Source: CAZJWR01 sp964549765
GTDB lineage: Bacteria > Zixibacteria > MSB-5A5 > GN15 > JAAZOE01
Assembly (NCBI GenBank): GCA_964549765.1
Contig: CAZJWR010000010.1
Span: forward strand, 18,595 to 82,594
Direction of reading: 5' to 3'
Length of the DNA stretch: 64,000 bases
Shown here: positions 16,527 to 24,092 of the stretch, in pieces
How the letters are laid out: each line of letters opens with the position of its first letter
Numbering within the stretch: position 1 is the first letter of the stretch
Notes under the pieces: generated by a model
What the model was told of the DNA's origin: nothing
Database searches by the model: none
Seen by the model: only the letters and a program-made list of their open reading frames with translations
Made by a program: the position numbers and the translations under genes

Positions 16527-17422
16527 TGTTCCTCGGCGAATTGGCGGCGATGGGCACGTCCTTCTGTTGGTCGGGCGGATCGATATTGTTTTCCATCGCC
16601 GGACGGCGGATCGGATCGTACAATGTCAATAAATTGCGTATCCCGATGGCGTCGATATTTCTTCTCACCGCCCTGATGATTTTCTATCACACACCATTTC
16701 CGAGCGGGATCAACAGCCACGCCGTGATTTACCTTGGTCTATCGGGCATCGTTGGTCTGGTGATCGGGGATACGTTCTATTTTCGCTGTCTGGTCATCCT
16801 TGGGCCGCGTCAGGGATCGCTCATGATGTCGCTGGCGCCGGTGATGACAGCCGTTATCGCATTCATCATGCTCGGCGAACGGCTCAGCGCCATGGCCATG
16901 GCCGGAATCCTCGTGACGCTGGCGGGCATCAGTTGGGTGACGACTGACAAGAAGGACGTCGGCAGTCTCGACAATCGTGAAGGCTCCAAGGCGGTCGGGG
17001 TGTTGATGGGTGTCGGCGGCGCGTTCGGTCAGGCGCTGGGGCTGGTGCTGGCGAAAGAAGGGATGGGGCAGACGTTCAATCCCATGTCGGCGACTCTGAT
17101 CCGCATGCTGACGGCTGCAGTCGCCATCTGGATCGTCGCCGGAATGCGCCGGGAAATCATCACGACGCTCAAATCGATGGTCGATCTCAAATGCGTGGCG
17201 ACTCTCTCCGGCGCGGCATTCCTGGGCCCGACCGTCGGAGTATGGCTGTCACTGGTTGCCGTCAAGAACACTGAAGCGGGTATCGCCGCGACGCTGATGT
17301 CGACCTTCCCGGTCGTGATCATCCCCCTGACGATGATCGTCCACCACGAACGGCCTTCCTACCGGAGTGTCTTGGGGGCGATCGTGGCCGTGGCCGGTGT
17401 CGCCATGCTGTTTATTGAGTAG
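16523..17422 (+). CDS. EamA/DMT-family transporter
   Basis: The 299-residue protein has ten transmembrane helices in two repeats of five, the first repeat containing GQGSLMMSLAPVMTAVIAF-like DMT wording and the second VAVKNTEAGIAATLMSTFPVVIIPLTMI. The EamA family exports metabolites such as amino acids or nucleosides. Its ATG overlaps the aminotransferase stop, so export of the product of that enzyme is a fair inference. A second in-frame ATG lies 3 bases on. Last gene of the operon; DUF1801 converges downstream. Confidence 0.87.
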   Translation: MMFLGELAAMGTSFCWSGGSILFSIAGRRIGSYNVNKLRIPMASIFLLTALMIFYHTPFPSGINSHAVIYLGLSGIVGLVIGDTFYFRCLVILGPRQGSLMMSLAPVMTAVIAFIMLGERLSAMAMAGILVTLAGISWVTTDKKDVGSLDNREGSKAVGVLMGVGGAFGQALGLVLAKEGMGQTFNPMSATLIRMLTAAVAIWIVAGMRREIITTLKSMVDLKCVATLSGAAFLGPTVGVWLSLVAVKNTEAGIAATLMSTFPVVIIPLTMIVHHERPSYRSVLGAIVAVAGVAMLFIE

Positions 17423-17495
17423 ATGATCACGCATATTTATCCATCGGCAGGCTTTCTCATTATCGAGCTACCCGGTGGAACAGGGGTCGGAACGT

Positions 17496-17885
17496 TTAGA
17501 CAATCTCCGGGCTTTCGGCCAGGCCGGCGGCGGCTTTGATAAGATGCCGGATATCGGGACGTCGCATCTGGTCGGCGTCGGTGATCTTGATATGCCGGAC
17601 TTTCTTGCCGTCGCCGCTCAACAAACCGTCCGGGTCGTCGATATCGGCTCCACGATAGAAAATGAGATTGACGTACTGCCGCTGAGGGCTGACGGCGCAG
17701 ACGCCCTGTTTCATCGTGCCGTCGACGCTGCACAGTATCACCTTCCATCCGGGATAGACTTTTTCCACAATGTAGGGAAGTATATTATGAATTTGGTCGC
17801 GCACGGCGAGAGCCAGATCGTGGACTTCGGGCGTGTATGCCTTTAGCAAATCATCCACTTGTTTGTCGGTTTCCGGCTGTTTCAT
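17496..17885 (-). CDS. DUF1801 domain protein
   Basis: The 129-residue cytosolic protein matches the YdhG-like DUF1801 fold: a helical start (VDDLLKAYTPEVHDLALAVRDQI), YPGWKVILCSVDG, then VNLIFYRGADIDDPDGLLSGDGKKVRHIKI and a final helix. Family members are small alpha/beta proteins of unsettled function. It is a single gene, convergent with the EamA operon and in the same direction as the response-regulator cluster upstream, from which it is separated by about 50 bases. Confidence 0.75.
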   Translation of the reverse strand: MKQPETDKQVDDLLKAYTPEVHDLALAVRDQIHNILPYIVEKVYPGWKVILCSVDGTMKQGVCAVSPQRQYVNLIFYRGADIDDPDGLLSGDGKKVRHIKITDADQMRRPDIRHLIKAAAGLAESPEIV

Positions 17886-17934
17886 GGCATGAGATGATAC
17901 GCAGAAAACAGGCGATGCATTGAAACGATAGCTG

Positions 17935-18714
17935 CTATAATCCCAGTTGCTTTATTTCGTACTCGAAACGGGACGGCTTCAGCCGGACCAGCCAGCCTTC
18001 GCCGTAGGGATCATCCAGCGCCCCGGCCGGGTTGGCGACGACGCTCTCGTTTATCGCGACCACCGTCCCAGACAAGGGCGATAAGACCGTATGCGAACGC
18101 AGATCGGCCGAGAATACCTGGAAGTACACGCTTCCCTGGCGGAGTTTGTCTCCGGGCGCGGGGAGGATAATATTCTGGATCCGTCCGATGGTATGTAAAA
18201 ACGGCCGCTCCACTCCCATCAAAACGGTGCCGTCGTCCTGCATCATGATCCAGGAATACTCGCCGATGGTTTTCAATTCCCGCCGGGATGGTTTCGATTC
18301 GGTCGTATCCTCCTCAGCCGTCTTGCCGCCGCCGTTCGTCTTCCGGATCACCCCCGACGCCCGCTGGATGACGGCCATCAACTCCGACCGGGTAAACGGT
18401 TTGGCGATATAATCGAACGCCCCCAACTGGGTTGCCTGCAAGGCGGTATTGATGGTGGCGTAACCGGTGATCATAATGACCGGAACCTGCGGCAGCTTTG
18501 ACTTTATCTCCTTCATCAGTTGCAGGCCGTCCATCTCCGGCATCATCAAGTCGGTCAGGACGATATCGACCGGAGTGCCGTCGATCAGGTCGAGCGCCTC
18601 GCGCGCCGACATCACCGTATGGATGGTATAGTCGTCCTTCCTGAGATGTTTCTTGATGCTGTCGAGCACGATTTGCTCGTCGTCCACGACCAATATCGAA
18701 ACCGTTCGTCCCAT
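17935..18714 (-). CDS. Response regulator fused to an H-protein-like (GcvH) domain
   Basis: From ATG 18714 (GGGAG about 11 bases upstream) the product is 259 residues. Residues 1-125 are a receiver domain with the acidic pair DD11-12, phospho-acceptor D55 (VLTDLMMPEMDG), T83-type ITGYA and the AKPFT Lys. After a charged linker (125-145), residues about 150-255 read like glycine-cleavage H protein: GEYSWIMMQDDGTVLMGVERP, LSPLSGTVVAINESVVANPAG and DDPYGEGWLVRLK. The lipoyl-Lys position is Leu (ADLRSHTVLSP), so it should not be lipoylated. There is no DNA-binding domain. The cognate kinase gene ends 17 bases upstream. Confidence 0.88.
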   Translation of the reverse strand: MGRTVSILVVDDEQIVLDSIKKHLRKDDYTIHTVMSAREALDLIDGTPVDIVLTDLMMPEMDGLQLMKEIKSKLPQVPVIMITGYATINTALQATQLGAFDYIAKPFTRSELMAVIQRASGVIRKTNGGGKTAEEDTTESKPSRRELKTIGEYSWIMMQDDGTVLMGVERPFLHTIGRIQNIILPAPGDKLRQGSVYFQVFSADLRSHTVLSPLSGTVVAINESVVANPAGALDDPYGEGWLVRLKPSRFEYEIKQLGL

Positions 18715-18730
18715 TATGTCGCTCCCGGTC

Positions 18731-20563
18731 TTAACTCTCCGTTTCTTCCGTTTCGGCACCCGCAGGGGGCAGCACGATTTTGAATATGGCGCCGCCGCTC
18801 TTGGTGGCATCCACTTCGATCACGCCCCGATGCCGTTCGACGATCCCCCAGCTGACCGCCAGTCCCAGGCCGTTGGTCCCCTTGGTTGAGAAAAACGGCT
18901 CGAAGATTTTGTCGATCAGGTTTTCCGGAATGCCCGGGCCGTTGTCCTCGACGGCGATGATGCACCGATCGTTCTGACGATCATAATCCGTGGATAGAAC
19001 AACCGTGCCGTGTTCATGCATGGCATCCGAGGCGTTCATCATCAGGTTCAAAATCACCTGCTGGATTTGATGCGTATCGCAAAAGACGTCCGGTATTTTT
19101 CTCTTCAGGCGTTCGTCGATGACGATATTCCGAAATTGGGGCAGCTTGGTAATCAGAGACAACGACTGCTTGACGACGGCGTTGGGGTTGGTTCTTTCCA
19201 GCTTCAGCTTCTCCATCCGGGCGAAATCGAGAAGATTGCGCACGATATCCCGGCAGCGCATCGTTTCCCGAATAATGACCTGCATATCCTCGCGATGGGG
19301 GCTGTCCTCGGGCAGTTCCTCGAGGATATCCTCGGCGTAGGCCAGCACTCCCGTCAGGGGATTGTTGATCTCATGGGCCACGCCCGCTGCGAGTTTGCCG
19401 ACGGCAGCCAGCTTGGCCGCCTGCGTCAACTGCTCATGCAGTTCCCGTTCGGCGGTGACGTCGCGCGCGATGGTACAGACGCCGATGGTCTCGCCCCGGT
19501 AATCATGAAGCGGAAACCGCACCGTCTGATAATGGCGATTGCGACCGTCGATTTCGAACACCTCATCATACATTTGGTGTCGATCGGAACTGATGGCCAG
19601 TTCGTCATGCCGCTGGATCATCTGCACCCGTTCCTTCGAAAATATCTCCTTGGGACGCTTGCCGATAAAATCCTCGGGCTTGCGATGAAACGCCGCCGCA
19701 CACACGGGATTGACGATCACGTATCGGCCGTCGGTATCCTTGATAGATATCCAGTCGTGGGCCGAATCGATAAAACTCCGAAAACGATGTTCGGCGCTTT
19801 CAATCTCACGGCGCAGCATCACCTGTTCGGTTATCCGATGCCAGGTCACGACGATCGTTTCTATTTCCAGGTTCTCGTCGAGGATCGGCGTGAACGACAC
19901 CTCCCAGTAGGCCTCGTTCGGTTCCGCCGTCTGCCAGATCACCGAGCGGGGAAGACCTGATTCGAGAATTTCCTCAACCATCGGCGCCAGTTCATGGCAA
20001 CCGACGGCCAGTTCCGTATCGGCCAGCAAGTCCACGCATCGCCGGTCCTTGGCGGCTTGGTTGGACAGCCCCACCATGCGGGCGAAACTGGCGTTGATGC
20101 GAACAATCCGCTGCTCTTTATCAAGCACGACGACCAGCTCGGGGATGGTATCGAATTGGCTCTGCAAAAAACGCCGCTCGTTTTCAACCTTTTCTTCCAG
20201 CGCGATAATTTCTTCGAGCCGGCCTTCCAAATCCTGCTGGGCATTGACCAGATCCCAGAAAATCCGTGCGAAGGTGTGGTCGATCAGCCGCGCCTTCGCC
20301 GGAAGAGCCTTGTAGATTTCCTTGAGGACATCATCCCGGCCGGTCAGTTCGATCACCAGTTCGATTCCGGGCGTGCGAAGCGCCTGGATCATGTCGTTGC
20401 TGGTGGTGATGCCCAGGTAGCGTGCCAGCTGCATCCCCGGCGCGTCGCGGTCGAAATCGACGACGCATCTCACATCAAGTGTCAGCTCTTTCAGAAAGGG
20501 GCTGCGCGCCAATTCGATGATCGCCTGGCATCCCTTGCCGCCGCCGATGATGACCGTCTTCAT
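18731..20563 (-). CDS. PAS sensor histidine kinase with N-terminal Rossmann-like domain
   Basis: The 610-residue protein has no membrane segment. Residues 1-100 form a Rossmann-like unit (MKTVIIGGGKGCQAIIELA, CVVDFDRDAPGMQLARYLGI, ELVIELTGRDDV), as in NAD- or CoA-binding sensor domains. Next come a coiled coil (110-135), two PAS domains (about 135-250 and 262-372), then HisKA with H397 (GVAHEINNPL) and HATPase (NLMMNASDAM, VEDNGPGIP, FFSTKGTNGLGL). It autophosphorylates H397 and should pass the phosphate to D55 of the downstream response regulator. It follows the kinase-like gene by 4 bases on the minus strand. Confidence 0.9.
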   Translation of the reverse strand: MKTVIIGGGKGCQAIIELARSPFLKELTLDVRCVVDFDRDAPGMQLARYLGITTSNDMIQALRTPGIELVIELTGRDDVLKEIYKALPAKARLIDHTFARIFWDLVNAQQDLEGRLEEIIALEEKVENERRFLQSQFDTIPELVVVLDKEQRIVRINASFARMVGLSNQAAKDRRCVDLLADTELAVGCHELAPMVEEILESGLPRSVIWQTAEPNEAYWEVSFTPILDENLEIETIVVTWHRITEQVMLRREIESAEHRFRSFIDSAHDWISIKDTDGRYVIVNPVCAAAFHRKPEDFIGKRPKEIFSKERVQMIQRHDELAISSDRHQMYDEVFEIDGRNRHYQTVRFPLHDYRGETIGVCTIARDVTAERELHEQLTQAAKLAAVGKLAAGVAHEINNPLTGVLAYAEDILEELPEDSPHREDMQVIIRETMRCRDIVRNLLDFARMEKLKLERTNPNAVVKQSLSLITKLPQFRNIVIDERLKRKIPDVFCDTHQIQQVILNLMMNASDAMHEHGTVVLSTDYDRQNDRCIIAVEDNGPGIPENLIDKIFEPFFSTKGTNGLGLAVSWGIVERHRGVIEVDATKSGGAIFKIVLPPAGAETEETES

Positions 20564-20567
20564 GATC

Positions 20568-21551
20568 CTATCCCGACCCGCCGGATTTCGGAAATTCCGT
20601 CTCCAGCATATCCTGAAAATCCCCGATCAACTCCCTCACGGTGCCGTAGGTTCCCTTCGGCTTGAAGGCGAAATGCATGAGGATGTCGTTCATGTTGTCG
20701 GAGATGTAGGGGTAAAGCTTCTTGAGATTTATCACCCGATATTCGTAGAAGGCCGAGGCATCCTCCGCCCGCAGGCTTTTTTTGACTTTCTCCGAAAACT
20801 GCTCGCTTTTCAGTACGATCTGGAACGAATTGATCCCCTTGCCGACGACGTAGTTGAGGATATTGCCCATGCTCCAGACGTCGAAATCCGACACGTGCTG
20901 GCACAGGTCGAAATCGATCCAGCGGTAATCGCCGGTTTCGGCGTCGATGATGATATGGTCATTACGGATATCGCCGTGGCAGGTGCCCCGGTCGTGCAAA
21001 AACTGTATTGCCTCCATGCAGTCAACCAGCCGATACAGAATCGGCGGCAAATCCTCGTGGAAATACTGCTCGTGGGTTTTCCGGATATTGTAAATATACT
21101 GGAAGATCGATTCGCCCCTGATGTAGTCGAGGATCCGGATGCGGTTGCCCTTTTCGTCCAAAGCGGTGTATCCTTGCATAAAGCGCCGGTCGTGGCGGAC
21201 CATTTCCAGCACTTTCGATTCCTTTTCCGGGCTGCGGAAACAGCGGATTTTGAAAATGCCGATGTGCACATGGAACTCCTCGAGAAAAACCATCTTGAGG
21301 ATTTTCTTTTCGCCCGTTTCCAGATCGATGGCTCCGAACACCCAGTATTTGGGCTGATCGCCGATGCCGAAGCGGGACTCATAGCGGTGCCCCTCGATCA
21401 GGAAATCGCGCCCCTCCAACCGCAGGACGTCGCCGCGCAGAATACGCATCCAGTCGGACGTATCGGTGATGATGTTCGGGCGGCGGTAGGTGCGCCAGCC
21501 GGTGAGTTCCCGGATTCGGGATTCTATACGTTCCAGTTCGCTCATGCTCAT
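20568..21551 (-). CDS. Eukaryotic-like protein kinase heading a two-component operon
   Basis: The 327-residue cytosolic protein shows a kinase fold: K86 in KKILKMVF as the likely ATP Lys, HGDIRNDHIII (192-202) as catalytic loop with D194 and N199-like Asn at 197, and WIDFDLC (212-217) in place of DFG. The HRD Arg is replaced by Gly, so it belongs to RD-lacking kinases closer to bacterial/aminoglycoside-kinase-like relatives. The N-terminal 70 residues (LRLEGRDFLIEGHRYESRFGIGDQPKYWVFGAIDLETGEK) resemble the glycine-rich lobe. It is followed 4 bases later by the histidine kinase, so His- and Ser/Thr-type signalling are coupled. Ribosome site weak; M1 or M3 may be the start. Confidence 0.75.
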   Translation of the reverse strand: MSMSELERIESRIRELTGWRTYRRPNIITDTSDWMRILRGDVLRLEGRDFLIEGHRYESRFGIGDQPKYWVFGAIDLETGEKKILKMVFLEEFHVHIGIFKIRCFRSPEKESKVLEMVRHDRRFMQGYTALDEKGNRIRILDYIRGESIFQYIYNIRKTHEQYFHEDLPPILYRLVDCMEAIQFLHDRGTCHGDIRNDHIIIDAETGDYRWIDFDLCQHVSDFDVWSMGNILNYVVGKGINSFQIVLKSEQFSEKVKKSLRAEDASAFYEYRVINLKKLYPYISDNMNDILMHFAFKPKGTYGTVRELIGDFQDMLETEFPKSGGSG

Positions 21552-21699
21552 ATCAGTATATCGGCATCTCGGCCCGATTTTTGTTGATGCGAGCCGGCCG
21601 CCTAAGTATAACCGATTTTCGGTCTATCCGCAAAGCGGAATTTGGAGAGTGGGCATGATCATATGGTACCGCACTGCCGGTAACGGTGGAATTACTGCA

Positions 21700-22680
21700 T
21701 CACCGAGCATTTGACGCCAGATACTGCTCGATGCCTTTCTTGAGCATCTCGCGTACGGCGATTCCCGGGCGGTACAGCTCGCCGTATATCTTCATGTATT
21801 CGTCGACGTGAAAATTCACCGAATAATGCAACTCGCGCCGGCCCAGCACCAGGGTATTGTAATACTGAGCGAGGCATTCGAACCCCTCATACAAATCCGG
21901 CCACGAAAATTTGCCGCCGTCGCGGATGAGCTTAATATCGTCCATGAAAATGTGCGTCCCGATCTCGTGACAGATGAAATCAATCATCTTGTCCATCGGC
22001 GTTGCATGATAAAATACGACCCGGTCATACCCGAGCGAATTGGCATTCGGACCATTCTTGATCGCACTACACATAAGGATATAGCATATGTCAAACTTGA
22101 ACGTCCGCCCCGTGATCTCCTCCCACTGACCGATCCGGTCCAGCCGAGCATATGTCCCCGTTACGACCACCGCCGCATCCTCGAGATCGGGCAATTCCTG
22201 CGGCCAAACCTTGTTGATATACCGGTCATAGTTCCCCACGACGATCTGTCGCAATCGGTCAACGTCGTCCCGCAAAGGAATATATTCCCGCAGCGATGCA
22301 TTGTCGAGGCTGCCTGCCCATTGCGCGAGTTTGTCCAGTTGCAGAGCGTGGCGGTCTATAAATTCCGCAAAATCGTTCCGGTCGCAGCCGTTAAGCAATA
22401 GATCGTAATACCCTTGTAGATCATCCTTTGACTGCAAACCGAAAGAGGCCGGAAGAAGCATGATATTGAGCAATTCGCCGCTGCCTTTGTGGTAGGATAA
22501 TTGCTCCTCATGATCCCGGAGAAACACGATATCCTCGCGCCTGACCGAATCTTTGTATTTCTCCGCATAATCGCTGTCGAAATTGATGCGCGCTACCGCC
22601 AGCAGGTGAAATAGATAATTGATGCCGATCTCGACAACCGCGGTGATTCGCTTTCCGGAATGATTGCGAGAAATACCCAT
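21700..22680 (-). CDS. HExxxH zinc metallopeptidase-like protein
   Basis: The 326-residue cytosolic protein has H238-E-I-G-T-H243, an HExxxH and not an HExxH zinc site, followed by YEGFECLAQYY with E265 as likely third ligand. HExxxH with a downstream EG-containing helix is the arrangement of the DUF1704/MATCAP-type carboxypeptidases (HEIGTH plus QEGLA-type motif). The protein does not otherwise look like a canonical member, so the link is tentative. The N-terminal half is helical (residues 15-160). It has no signal peptide and is divergent from the ECF sigma operon at 22891, sharing a 210-base control region. Confidence 0.7.
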   Translation of the reverse strand: MGISRNHSGKRITAVVEIGINYLFHLLAVARINFDSDYAEKYKDSVRREDIVFLRDHEEQLSYHKGSGELLNIMLLPASFGLQSKDDLQGYYDLLLNGCDRNDFAEFIDRHALQLDKLAQWAGSLDNASLREYIPLRDDVDRLRQIVVGNYDRYINKVWPQELPDLEDAAVVVTGTYARLDRIGQWEEITGRTFKFDICYILMCSAIKNGPNANSLGYDRVVFYHATPMDKMIDFICHEIGTHIFMDDIKLIRDGGKFSWPDLYEGFECLAQYYNTLVLGRRELHYSVNFHVDEYMKIYGELYRPGIAVREMLKKGIEQYLASNAR

Positions 22681-22890
22681 AAAACCATCCGCCTTCGAAG
22701 AATGATTGAATTATAGAGAAATATATCCGTCGATCCCGTTTGAATCAAGGCCGGCCCCTTGAAAAAATCGGTACGGTTCCGAACGGCCGCCCCTCTGTTT
22801 TTTGTATGAAATGCTCTCTCTCTATCATATCTTGTCCACGATCGAACTGAGAGCAGAAGTGCGGCGTCAAACGAGCGGAAATCAGGGCGA

Positions 22891-23469
22891 ATGGTCGAGG
22901 ATAATCCCAAATCATCGTATCTCAACGACCTAATCGAACAATGCCGATCGGGCGATGAGGACAACTGGCATGAGCTGATTGATCTGGTTGCTCCGACGAT
23001 CTTCGGGCTGTGCAAGAAAAGCCGGCTATCCCGCGAAGAAAGCTTCGACGTCTTCGGCCAGGTTTCCCTGCAATTGGTCAATACCCTCGGATCGCTGCGG
23101 TCGCCGGAAAAAATCGTCTCCTTCGTAGCGACCATCACCCGGCGGCAGATTTATAGCTTCTACAAGAAAATCCAGGTGCTCGAATTCCTCGACGAACAGA
23201 CGGTGCTATCGATCGCCGATGACGGTCGGTGCGACCCGGAGGCGGATTTCAAACGGTCCAGCCAGCGCGAAGTTCTCCTCGAAGCGATGAGCCATCTCTC
23301 CGAACGGGATTTTCACCTGATCGAAATGCTGTTTTTCGATCCCAACGAACCGGCCTACGAGGAAATCGCGCGAAAGCTCGACATGCCGGTTTCTTCGGTT
23401 GGCCCGATTCGGGGCAAAGCGCTGGCGAAGCTGTATCGCATCTTGAGACGAAAGGGGCTGGATTTTTAG
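22891..23469 (+). CDS. ECF-type RNA polymerase sigma factor
   Basis: The 192-residue protein has sigma-2 features (ELIDLVAPTIFGLCKKSRLSREESFDVFGQVSLQLV, then VSFVATITRRQIYSFYKK, the promoter-melting helix). It has a sigma-4 helix-turn-helix (LSERDFHLIEMLFF followed by YEEIARKLDMPVSSVGPIRGKALAKLYRIL). It would direct RNA polymerase to a small regulon, probably including its own operon. The start ATG 22891 follows AGGGCGA. The next gene begins 44 bases on and encodes an anti-sigma-like protein. No upstream copy of a matching -35/-10 pair was identified with confidence. Confidence 0.88.
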   Translation: MVEDNPKSSYLNDLIEQCRSGDEDNWHELIDLVAPTIFGLCKKSRLSREESFDVFGQVSLQLVNTLGSLRSPEKIVSFVATITRRQIYSFYKKIQVLEFLDEQTVLSIADDGRCDPEADFKRSSQREVLLEAMSHLSERDFHLIEMLFFDPNEPAYEEIARKLDMPVSSVGPIRGKALAKLYRILRRKGLDF

Positions 23470-23513
23470 GTATTTTCGCGCCCGTTAGGCGGCACATACA
23501 TATGGGTGATATT

Positions 23514-24092
23514 ATGGATAAGAATGCGAAAAACATCCAGGAATTGATCGATTACATCCGTGGCCGTCTCGATCCGGACAAGCGAGCCGAAGTCGCGGAG
23601 CGTATCGGCAAAGACCCTGTATTACAAAAACTTGTGACGCTTCTGGGGGGCCTGCACGAGGATATGCAGGAAATCGATTGGCCGGCCATGAAATCGGCGG
23701 CTCATTCGCTGCTCAGCCGGCAATTGAAGGAAAAACGCGGCGGCCGACAGAAAAAAGGCGTCACGATATTCGATTCACAGTTATTGCCGCTCCCGGAAGG
23801 CGTCCGACCGGCCTTGGTCGACACCCGACGAATTCGATACAAAATCGACGAGACGGTGCTCGAAGTGTCGGTGTACCCCGTCTCCCTGAATTCTTTCGAA
23901 TTAATCGGCCGGCTCGATGGAGCCGAGAAATTTGAAATGTTGACGGTCACCACGCGGCTCGGTAGGAAGAAATTCACGACCGAGGCCAATGAATTCGGGT
24001 TATTTCGCTTTCCTCGTCTGACCAAAGGGAATTATATTATGGAAATACGGGCCGGGGACGACCCGGTCGGCGAATTTGAATTGGAAATATGA
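23514..24092 (+). CDS. Anti-sigma-like helical domain fused to a beta (carboxypeptidase-regulatory-like) domain
   Basis: I chose ATG 23514 because GGGTGAT precedes it at good spacing; ATG 23502 has none. The 192-residue cytosolic product has an N-terminal helical part (ELIDYIRGRLDPDKRAEVAERIGKDPVLQKLV) with the spacing of anti-sigma domains (y-l-x-G-x-L-x-p-x-x-R) but without the zinc HCC motif. The C-terminal half (about 85-192: RPALVDTRRIRYKID, NSFELIGRLDGAEKFEM, TEANEFGLFRFPRLTKGNYIMEI) is a transthyretin/CarboxypepD_reg-like beta sandwich. No membrane helix, so it cannot be a RIP-type anti-sigma. It overlaps the CHAT gene by 4 bases. A role as sigma inhibitor and CHAT substrate is inferred. 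Confidence 0.7.
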   Translation: MDKNAKNIQELIDYIRGRLDPDKRAEVAERIGKDPVLQKLVTLLGGLHEDMQEIDWPAMKSAAHSLLSRQLKEKRGGRQKKGVTIFDSQLLPLPEGVRPALVDTRRIRYKIDETVLEVSVYPVSLNSFELIGRLDGAEKFEMLTVTTRLGRKKFTTEANEFGLFRFPRLTKGNYIMEIRAGDDPVGEFELEI

